This document shows positions 57,618 through 64,000 of a stretch of DNA of 64,000 nucleotides, in pieces (within the stretch, counting starts at the first letter, position 1; each line of letters starts with the position of its first letter). The DNA comes from Oscillospiraceae bacterium (GTDB lineage: Bacteria; Bacillota; Clostridia; Oscillospirales; Oscillospiraceae): assembly GCA_009777775.1 (NCBI GenBank), contig WRLE01000014.1:1-64000 (forward strand), written 5' to 3'. Below the pieces are notes generated by a model that had not been told where the DNA came from, did not search any database, and worked only from the letters and a program-made list of their open reading frames with translations. The position numbers were made by a program, and so were the translations under genes.

Positions 57618-58793
57618 TCAGGCTCCATGGCATTTTTTATATTTTTTCCCGCTACCGCAAGGGCAAGGATCGTTTCGCCCGATTTTCGGACCTTCTCGAA
57701 CATATGTCTTTTGTTGAACTTCCTTTTTCACCTCGCTGTCATCGGCAAGGCGCAAAATAGGTTCATAATCAAATTCCGCCATCTTTTTAACACGCGACTG
57801 GAATAATTCAAACGCTCTTTCCGAAGAGCATAACAAGACATCATTAAAAAAGTCTTTATGTACTTCAAATAGTTCCGGTTCCTCCTTTTTCAAACGCAGC
57901 AAAAATGGACGATAACCATCTAAGTCGTTTAATATACTGCATTCCATCGATACTAGATTAAGCTCATCCATTTCATTAGCATCATCAAAAAGGTCATGGT
58001 CATGGTCATGGTCATGGTCATGGTCATGGTCATGGTCGTCCAAAAACTCGATTTCATTGTTATCAAAATAAGCAGCAACACTATTATCAACAATCATAGT
58101 AATTAATTCGCTAATTGATATCGGATAATCATCAAGCACATCGGATTTTTCAAGTATCTCCAGTTGAAATAGCATTAGACGAGTTTTATCGCTTACATTT
58201 GGCATCATTTCAACAATTTCTTTTAGATAAGGTAATGCCTCCACACACGATTGAAAAATAGTATAATACAGCAGATCATCGATTACAGATTCTGCATAAA
58301 TAAGATAGAGTTCACCATTTATACTCAAGGCATTTACAATTGCTTCGAGATACTCTATCGCTGAGCTATCGTCATATAAATCCAGCAAGGTATATGCTTT
58401 GGCATAAAGGCGTATACTCTCCTTATCGTATAGCTTCATGGCCTCTAGTGCATGAAGGCAGGTATTTATTGCGGTTTCGTCATTCACCATTACTCCATAA
58501 ATTTCTATAAGGAATTCCCAAACAACATCGTCCCAAGCATTACGCTCAAGGTGTGCGAGTAAATGCTTTTCTGCTTTATTAAACCAATTCCGTTTTAGGC
58601 AAGCGTGTGCAAGCCCTAAAATATAGTATGTATTGTCTGGTTCGCTGGCGACGATTTCTTCCCAGAGCCAAACTGCCTTATTGGGATTAGTTTCTTCATA
58701 TTTTGAAGCAAGCTGCGCCTTAACCTCATTTTCAGTAGCTCTTTTAGAAGTAATACCAACATTATTGTTGTTATCACTAGGTTTATCAGCCAT
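57618..58793 (-). CDS. SEC-C motif protein with TPR-like helices and His-Asp repeat
   Basis: A 391-residue soluble protein. Repeated helical pairs in the first 230 residues (for example [29 protein letters not shown]) look TPR-like. A run of about eight His-Asp pairs ([11 protein letters not shown]) follows, encoded by a 6-bp tandem repeat at 57992-58037. The C-terminal zinc finger [20 protein letters not shown] is the SEC-C motif of SecA. It may bind metal ions by the repeat. The family has no firm function. Confidence 0.8.
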   Translation of the reverse strand: MADKPSDNNNNVGITSKRATENEVKAQLASKYEETNPNKAVWLWEEIVASEPDNTYYILGLAHACLKRNWFNKAEKHLLAHLERNAWDDVVWEFLIEIYGVMVNDETAINTCLHALEAMKLYDKESIRLYAKAYTLLDLYDDSSAIEYLEAIVNALSINGELYLIYAESVIDDLLYYTIFQSCVEALPYLKEIVEMMPNVSDKTRLMLFQLEILEKSDVLDDYPISISELITMIVDNSVAAYFDNNEIEFLDDHDHDHDHDHDHDHDLFDDANEMDELNLVSMECSILNDLDGYRPFLLRLKKEEPELFEVHKDFFNDVLLCSSERAFELFQSRVKKMAEFDYEPILRLADDSEVKKEVQQKTYVREGPKIGRNDPCPCGSGKKYKKCHGA

Positions 58794-58832
58794 ACTAACA
58801 CCTCAGATCAATTGTTTGATTATATTTAAATG

Positions 58833-59396
58833 CTAGACTCCGAAAACATCTACCAGATTGATACTGCAGCCTTCCAATACATGAACAGGCACATTATCAT
58901 CACTATCTGAATATGACTGCGCAATATAATCGCCATTATTCAATATATATGCATCCAACAAATTGCTTTCTGGATCGACAATCCAATATTCAAGCACTCC
59001 AGCTTTTTTATATGCCTCGAATTTGATATGCTTGTCCATTCTAATGCTGGATGGTGATAGAATCTCCACCACCATATCGGGAACCCCTGCACAGCCTCTA
59101 TCGTTTAGCTTCGACGGGTCGCATACAATCACAATATCTGGCTGCACAACGGTGTCGTCATCGGTATCAGCATTCAAACGGACATCGAAGGGCGCATGAT
59201 AAACCTTACATGAATGACCTCGTAAAAACTCATGTAATTGGCTAAACAATTCTCCGCTTATCTCCTGATGCCTACGAGAAGCCGCTGGCGACATAGCATA
59301 TGCCTTCCCATATATAAGCTCCCAACGCAACCCATCATCCCAGGAATAATAATCCTCATATGTATAATATTCATCTTCTTTTCGTGCGGATGACAT
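58833..59396 (-). CDS. Uma2-family PD-(D/E)XK nuclease
   Basis: A 187-residue DUF820/Uma2 protein: LRWELIYGKAYAMSPAASRRHQEISG, VVQPDIVIVCDPSKL with the active-site Asp, then VVEILSPSS...KFEAYKKAGVLEYWIVDPE with Glu and Lys. It is the normal length. The family is common in cyanobacteria and clostridia and is predicted to cut nucleic acid; its target is unknown. It stands next to the restriction-modification genes. Confidence 0.85.
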   Translation of the reverse strand: MSSARKEDEYYTYEDYYSWDDGLRWELIYGKAYAMSPAASRRHQEISGELFSQLHEFLRGHSCKVYHAPFDVRLNADTDDDTVVQPDIVIVCDPSKLNDRGCAGVPDMVVEILSPSSIRMDKHIKFEAYKKAGVLEYWIVDPESNLLDAYILNNGDYIAQSYSDSDDNVPVHVLEGCSINLVDVFGV

Positions 59397-59457
59397 ATTG
59401 TTACCCTTTCAATATAAAAGTAAAGCAATATCAGTACTATAAACAATACGAGGTTTT

Positions 59458-60405
59458 CTATTCAGCTTGCTCTTCCTGTACAGCGTATTTAAAATAACTT
59501 TCGAGTTCTAATTGCACCATTTTATTTGAATATTTTTTATCTACAGACTCTAAAAAACTGCTTATCCTGTCAGGGTGATTACCGAGAAACCATTTAATAT
59601 GATTGCCTATGTAATCTCTCCTAATATTCGCATCGTTAAGGTCGTTTGGTACGCGTTCCATGCGAGAATCAATACTATCAAAGCCATAAAAAGGCTGTGA
59701 TAGACGTTCATTAATCATTGTCACATAGTCAGAATTAATTTCAATACCAATACCATAACGATTGATTTGCTGGCACACTCGTAACGAAGTGCCAGACCCA
59801 CAAAACGGGTCGAGTACAATATCGTTTTCATTTGATGAAGCTAAAATCATTCTCTCAAAAAGTGCTTCTGGTTTTTGTGTTGGATGATTTTGTCTATTTT
59901 CTTGACAATAATGAATATGAGAGAATTCCCATACATTGCCAGGATTGGCTCCTCTCATATTATTAACACTTCGATAATACTTTTGTGGTATACGGATGGA
60001 ATCAATATTGAATGTAAATTTTTTACTTTTGGTAAACATAAGAATGTCATCATGTCGTGGACTAAATCCTTTAGTTTTTCCAATTCCTTGAGTATAAGCC
60101 CAAGTTATCCACGAATTAAAATGAAATCCCAATTCTTGTTCCAAAATCATATATATATATGAAATATAACGAACGCCCATGAAAAGATAAATTGTTCCAG
60201 TAGGCTTTAAAACACGTTTAGCTTCAGCTAGCCATTTACGTGAAAAATTGATATACTCGTCATGTTTAAGATTGTCTTTGTTGTTACCATAGTTTTTAGA
60301 AAGGTTATATGGTGGATCAGTAACAATTAAATCAACACTTTCAGTTTCAATATCTTTAAATATATCAATACAATCTCCATGAAAAACGCTTATTCTTTTA
60401 TCCAT
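59458..60405 (-). CDS. DNA methyltransferase (beta class, restriction-modification)
   Basis: A 315-residue SAM-dependent methyltransferase. DPPYNLSKNYG (30-40) is motif IV, and DPFCGSGTS near residue 200 is motif I, an order seen in beta-class N6-adenine or N4-cytosine enzymes. The middle NHPTQKPEALFERMI is a typical block. The last 80 residues are a helical recognition-type tail. It overlaps the partner gene by 16 bases. The modified sequence cannot be read from the protein. Confidence 0.92.
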   Translation of the reverse strand: MDKRISVFHGDCIDIFKDIETESVDLIVTDPPYNLSKNYGNNKDNLKHDEYINFSRKWLAEAKRVLKPTGTIYLFMGVRYISYIYMILEQELGFHFNSWITWAYTQGIGKTKGFSPRHDDILMFTKSKKFTFNIDSIRIPQKYYRSVNNMRGANPGNVWEFSHIHYCQENRQNHPTQKPEALFERMILASSNENDIVLDPFCGSGTSLRVCQQINRYGIGIEINSDYVTMINERLSQPFYGFDSIDSRMERVPNDLNDANIRRDYIGNHIKWFLGNHPDRISSFLESVDKKYSNKMVQLELESYFKYAVQEEQAE

Positions 60406-61154
60406 TTATATTTCACTGCCTCTCTATACCAATCATCAAAGGAACGTTTTGATGAGTTTAAGTATTTCTGATCTAGTAATTGGCAAAACTCCCATGTTGT
60501 ACGAAATTTATAATCAACATAATGAATGTCTTTCACTTGAATTTGCCCTGTTCCAAGCGATGGATTGTAAGAAATATCAGCATCACCCAAAAACTTTAAA
60601 TCATATGCGTTGTACTTTACAATTTCCATTACACCATCCATAAGACTCGTTTGATAGTTTCTACGAGAATATACTTTATGCTTTATAGATAAAACAACAA
60701 AAATCAAGTCAGGGTCATTCACATATGCAGTTCGAATGACACGATATGAAGTAATATTCGGACTCTTTCCAGAGTTTTTAATATCCTCTGAAGTTGCTTT
60801 GACATCAATATTCGCACTTATTGATAAATCAGTTTTTTCAAATTGAAGAAGGATATCTGCTTTATTTAATCGAGGTAACGATTCGACATTAACTAAATGA
60901 AAAGTATTATTAATATCATCTTTTATATCATGGAACACCTCAAACGCCCACGCTTCAATTATTGGTCCTGCAATCTTATTAATGTTTTCCATCGGCAATC
61001 CATATTTTAAATTTGTATTTAATACTATTTTATTGTTCCCCTTCTCTATCGCTGATTGCATAAGTTCCTCTATCACATCAACAATATAGCGAGAATCTTC
61101 TTGATATGTTCTACTTTCTATAGGAATTTTGTGATGAACATCCTCATACTTCAT
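60390..61154 (-). CDS. Probable type II restriction endonuclease
   Basis: A 254-residue protein directly upstream of the methyltransferase and overlapping it. NKADILLQFEKTDLSISANIDVKATS fits a PD-(D/E)XK core with Asp and the D-x-K pair. No known endonuclease family is recognised otherwise. Gene coupling to a beta-class methyltransferase makes a restriction partner the most likely role; it could also be a specificity or accessory protein. Confidence 0.65.
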   Translation of the reverse strand: MKYEDVHHKIPIESRTYQEDSRYIVDVIEELMQSAIEKGNNKIVLNTNLKYGLPMENINKIAGPIIEAWAFEVFHDIKDDINNTFHLVNVESLPRLNKADILLQFEKTDLSISANIDVKATSEDIKNSGKSPNITSYRVIRTAYVNDPDLIFVVLSIKHKVYSRRNYQTSLMDGVMEIVKYNAYDLKFLGDADISYNPSLGTGQIQVKDIHYVDYKFRTTWEFCQLLDQKYLNSSKRSFDDWYREAVKYKWIKE

Positions 61155-61260
61155 AACTCAACCTCAAGAATTAAAATACTCTATATTGTTAGTATATCAT
61201 AGACAATGATTTTGTTCCATATGAATTTTAATACACAAATAGAAATATTTATCATTCGAT

Positions 61261-61320
61261 ACTGGTCATGGTGGTTCTAGAATCTTATGTCTTGCTATTC
61301 ATTTCATACATAGTACGCAC
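61261..61320. mobile_element. MITE-like element, copy 4 (left half)
   Basis: ACTGGTCATGGTGGTTCTAG and ATACATAGTACGCAC match copies 1 and 3; the sequence diverges at 61320. Bases 61155-61260 hold no gene. Confidence 0.6.
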
Positions 61321-61368
61321 CCTGAGTTTTATCACAAGCTAGCCACGCTGTAAACAGGCAACACTTTG

Positions 61369-62547
61369 TTACTTCGTCGTTGTTGTAATAGAATACTTAA
61401 CTCTGTTTCCATATTTTTGTGACTTGAGCAATTCATATTCAGTGAATTTTATGACAAAGCTCCTGATAGTCCCATATGCTGCATTAGCAAAGTCTCGTTC
61501 CAACTGCTTTGTCGAAAACTCATCAGTACCATATACACTCAGCACAAAATTCCACAGTTCTTTCTCTTTAACAGTAATTTTACCACTATCAAGTAGCTGG
61601 GTATATAAATCAAATGTACTTTCATGGGTGAATGATGCATCTAATTTGTCATAAACATTTTCGATGAAATATAATAGAAATGGGGTTATGTCGATGTGAC
61701 CACTGATTTTTGCATTTTCTTCTATAAGGGTAAAAGCATCATAATACTTTTTTCTACTAAGTTGGATAAAATGGGAAAATGGTATAAATAATGCAGCTGC
61801 ATATCCTTGCTGGCGCAAATACCACATATGCAACAAGCGCGCCATTCTACCATTCCCATCAAAATATGGGTGCAGATATGCAAAATAAAAATGGATAACT
61901 GCTGCTTTCAACAAATCATTGAAATGACTCTTTTCTTGAATGAAAGAGACAAATTTATTCATATATTCCGGTAATTTCCAATGCTGTAATCCCGTGTGAT
62001 CTATATGTTGTCCGACTACAAAAACACTATCATTTCTATAATGCTCACCAGGTAACAAGCGGTCGTTTTCATCGAGGAATTGTCCAATTGCAATTTCATA
62101 AAGGCTGTAAATATTTTTTTCGCTTATGATATTTGATTGGTCTGCGATAAACTCAAGACCTTTTTTTATTCCATAAATTCGATTTTCCTGCTCGGTAGAC
62201 GGAGCGAATCCTTGGAATATTTTCCTTACACTCTCCCTGTTATAATCGATATTCTCAATGGAAAGGGATGAAGCTACTTCGTCTTCCATGCTTTTACTTC
62301 CGTAGCTGCTCGTAGAAGTATTCTGAGATAGCAAAAGCTTCAGTGCATTCATTGGAATCTGCGTGAAACTCTCAATGAAAACTAAATCGTTCCCAGAAAA
62401 ATCCCAAATAGGTAAATTTTTATATAGACTAGATTTATATAGCTCTACAAGCTCATTAATATCGATATTAGAATATTTGTGTTGCAACTTCCCTAAATCG
62501 TTTGCGCTTTTATCAGATATAATTTTTATAAACAATGCAGCATCCAT
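61369..62547 (-). CDS. Fic-domain protein (class II-type, AMPylator-like)
   Basis: A 392-residue protein. The Fic motif HPYFDGNGRMAR (about residues 226-237) is complete with catalytic His. SLSIEN near residue 94 matches the inhibitory S/T-x3-E-G/N helix motif of class II proteins, so activity is probably self-restrained. The C-terminal 65 residues (FSTKQLERDFANAAYGTIRSFVIKFTEYELL) look like a winged helix. ATG 62547 has GAGGG six bases upstream. A palindrome GATACCAATTGGTATC in the promoter region suggests self-regulation. Confidence 0.88.
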   Translation of the reverse strand: MDAALFIKIISDKSANDLGKLQHKYSNIDINELVELYKSSLYKNLPIWDFSGNDLVFIESFTQIPMNALKLLLSQNTSTSSYGSKSMEDEVASSLSIENIDYNRESVRKIFQGFAPSTEQENRIYGIKKGLEFIADQSNIISEKNIYSLYEIAIGQFLDENDRLLPGEHYRNDSVFVVGQHIDHTGLQHWKLPEYMNKFVSFIQEKSHFNDLLKAAVIHFYFAYLHPYFDGNGRMARLLHMWYLRQQGYAAALFIPFSHFIQLSRKKYYDAFTLIEENAKISGHIDITPFLLYFIENVYDKLDASFTHESTFDLYTQLLDSGKITVKEKELWNFVLSVYGTDEFSTKQLERDFANAAYGTIRSFVIKFTEYELLKSQKYGNRVKYSITTTTK

Positions 62548-62573
62548 ATACAACCCTCTGTATCAACTGTATT

Positions 62574-62606
62574 ACTGATACCAATTGGTATCAATTAGTA
62601 TCAGTA
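62574..62606. promoter_or_regulatory. Operator-like palindrome upstream of fic
   Basis: A perfect 16-bp palindrome GATACCAATTGGTATC (62577-62592) inside a wider inverted repeat TACTGATAC...GTATCAGTA. GTATCA half-sites recur at about 62559, 62587 and 62598. Confidence 0.65.
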
Positions 62607-62702
62607 TACTCTTAAGCTAGAATGAAATCAAGAGGGATTTATTAGTACATGCAAATAAGTTGACTTGTGACTAATTCATAACTTGTTAATGGTTTTTACC
62701 TC

Positions 62703-62731
62703 TTGACCTAATAGGTCTGTTGTGATATAAT
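62703..62731 (+). promoter_or_regulatory. Promoter of the Phd/PIN module with overlapping palindrome
   Basis: TTGACC, 17-base spacer, TATAAT. GACCTAATAGGTC at 62705-62717 is an inverted repeat across the -35 and spacer, a likely antitoxin operator. Confidence 0.75.
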
Positions 62732-62767
62732 TAAATGACCATTTTATTCAATATTAGGAGGTCTATT

Positions 62768-63031
62768 GTGAACATTTCATTGTCCCAGTTGAAAGAAAAT
62801 CCAGCAAAGTATTTTCATCTTGCTAAAGAAACAGATATAACTGTTACCAAACGAGGAATGCCGCTGGGCAGAATCATTTGTGAAGAAAAAGCAGCAGCTC
62901 TCGAAAAAAAAGCCGCCATCGAAGCGTTAATAGGATCGGTGCAATTGCCAAATGAGTATAAAGATTCAAATTATGACCCCGATTACGAAAAGCTACGTGA
63001 CACAGCATACAAAGACAGGGATTTGTTATGA
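62768..63031 (+). CDS. Phd/YefM-like antitoxin
   Basis: An 87-residue antitoxin. NISLSQLKENPAKYFHLAKETDITVTKRGMPLGRIIC is the Phd/YefM DNA-binding fold, then a helical, charged C-terminus that should wrap the toxin. GTG 62768 follows AGGAGGT. The stop overlaps the PIN gene by four bases. Confidence 0.88.
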   Translation: MNISLSQLKENPAKYFHLAKETDITVTKRGMPLGRIICEEKAAALEKKAAIEALIGSVQLPNEYKDSNYDPDYEKLRDTAYKDRDLL

Positions 63032-63441
63032 CAAAGATACTTCTCGACAGTAATGTGGTCATTGACGCATTGAATCCAAACTCAAATTTCGCACATGACG
63101 CTAAAGCCATTTTTATGCTGATTGGCGATAATGAGCTCAGTGCCTATATATGCGCCAATAGTCTGACTGATATATATTACATACTTAAAAAGATTCAAGG
63201 CACATCAAATGCTAAAACGACAATAGAAAACCTATTGAAAGCATTGAACATTCTACCGCTGACAGAAGCAGACTGCAAAGAAGCTCTTGCTCTACCCATG
63301 AACGATTTCGAAGATGCAATCATAGCTACCTGTGCAAAAAAAGCAAGCATAGACTATATAATATCTAGAGACAATGACTTCATAAAAGCTGAAACAGCCG
63401 TCAGCGTGATAGCACCCAAACAGCTATTGGAGCGAATATAA
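63028..63441 (+). CDS. PIN-domain toxin (VapC-like)
   Basis: A 137-residue PIN-domain ribonuclease. ILLDSNVVIDALN at the start carries the first Asp, NSLTDIYYILKK a second acidic position, and DFEDAIIATCAKKASIDYIISRDNDF the C-terminal acid cluster. Together with the Phd-like gene it forms a type II toxin-antitoxin module. Start overlaps the antitoxin stop (ATGA). Confidence 0.9.
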   Translation: MTKILLDSNVVIDALNPNSNFAHDAKAIFMLIGDNELSAYICANSLTDIYYILKKIQGTSNAKTTIENLLKALNILPLTEADCKEALALPMNDFEDAIIATCAKKASIDYIISRDNDFIKAETAVSVIAPKQLLERI

Positions 63442-63519
63442 TGTATATAATCAATGGTATAACACATGAAAGTAAATAGAAATAGTATGTCCAACAATAA
63501 CGAGTAACATAAAAGCCTC

Positions 63520-63548
63520 TTGACGAAATCGTTGACTTCGGCTATAAT
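63520..63548 (+). promoter_or_regulatory. Promoter of the DUF4143-type ATPase gene
   Basis: TTGACG, 17-base spacer, TATAAT, followed by GAAAGGAAG and ATG 63585. Confidence 0.85.
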
Positions 63549-63584
63549 CCTACTATCACCCCATATCCGCCGAAAGGAAGAATT

Positions 63585-64000
63585 ATGTCATATATAAAAA
63601 GAGATATAGAAAACGCTTTTATGAGAATGTCTGAACAATTTAAGGTGATAATGGTTACTGGACCACGCCAGGTAGGCAAAACAACAATGCTTAAAAAAAT
63701 TATGGAGGGTACCGATAGAAAATTCGTAACCCTTGATGATTTTGCCATGCGACAACTGGCAAATAATGACCCAGAATCATTCATAAAAACTTATACTCCT
63801 CCTGTGTTCATAGACGAAGTGCAATATGCTCCGGAACTATTCAGCTATATAAAAATCGAAGTTGATCAAAGGCAAAAACCTAACGATTATTGGTTGTCCG
63901 GCTCACAAGTTTTTTCTTTGATGCGTGGTGTTAGAGAAAGCCTAGCAGGGCGTGTTGGCTTGCTTGATTTATTTTCTCTATCTCAAAATGAAATATATAA
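63585..64000 (+). CDS. AAA ATPase of the DUF4143 type, N-terminal part
   Basis: 138 residues before the window ends. MSYIKRDIENAFMRM leads into Walker A GPRQVGKTTML, then TLDDFAMRQLANNDPESFI and Walker B PVFIDEVQYAPELF, and LSGSQVFSLMRGVRESLAGRVGLLDL. This order is typical of the large family of ATPases with a C-terminal DUF4143 nuclease-like domain, of unknown role. AAAGGAAG lies before the ATG. Confidence 0.9.
   Translation, partial: MSYIKRDIENAFMRMSEQFKVIMVTGPRQVGKTTMLKKIMEGTDRKFVTLDDFAMRQLANNDPESFIKTYTPPVFIDEVQYAPELFSYIKIEVDQRQKPNDYWLSGSQVFSLMRGVRESLAGRVGLLDLFSLSQNEIY

Overview
The window looks like an AT-rich Bacillota chromosome, most likely an uncultured member of the Clostridia. The core block asp23-nusB-xseA-xseB-ispA-dxs-tlyA-nadK-argR-recN is the classic Firmicutes order. 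RicT, SLH-anchored secreted proteins, lipoproteins and strong Shine-Dalgarno sites support a Gram-positive, S-layer-type envelope. No species can be named from the sequence alone.

1-20.8 kb is a large, dispersed type III CRISPR-Cas locus. It opens with the end of an effector operon running off the left edge (Cas7/RAMP, Csx19-like, large RAMP of the TIGR03986 type), which suggests subtype III-D. Next come a convergent CARF-HEPN Csx2-type ribonuclease and an adaptation operon of a stand-alone reverse transcriptase, Cas1 and Cas2. The RT carries a C-terminal Cys-rich module like that of CRISPR-associated primases. Five arrays (12, 9, 3 plus a half, 6 and 8 repeats) share one 37-bp repeat family and one leader. 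All read on the minus strand with the leader on the right. Cas6 lies directly downstream of array 5. Two Rpn-type PD-(D/E)XK nuclease genes, one truncated at its junction with a half repeat, sit between arrays. cas10 is not visible and is presumably to the left.

12.4-19.1 kb, inside the CRISPR region, holds a secreted cysteine-protease-like protein with SLH domains and a tightly coupled five-gene operon of unknown function: three soluble proteins, a multi-pass membrane protein and a lipoprotein with a vWA-like region and an OmpA-like peptidoglycan-binding domain. An AT-rich element is shared upstream of both units.

20.9-57.5 kb is mostly housekeeping: a TipA-like MerR regulator, tRNA-Leu(UAG), the asp23-to-recN operon, a TtcA-like PP-loop enzyme, rplM-rpsI with a structured leader, tRNA-Thr(CGU), an NCS2 purine permease, holB-ricT, a DUF234-type ATPase, potABCD, obg, an SLH phosphodiester glycosidase, nadE, an SLH protein with two C39-like domains, a MacB-type ABC exporter, and ssrA followed by smpB.

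57.6-64 kb is an accessory tail: a SEC-C protein with a His-Asp repeat, a Uma2 nuclease, a DNA methyltransferase with its probable restriction partner, a Fic protein with an operator-like palindrome, a Phd/PIN toxin-antitoxin pair and the start of a DUF4143-type ATPase. Intergenic regions are rich in dispersed elements: a MITE-like family with TIR ACTGGTCATGG, a GGCGCGTC...GCCGCGCC family, GGGACGGTTCTTTTGTTC repeats and long palindromes.
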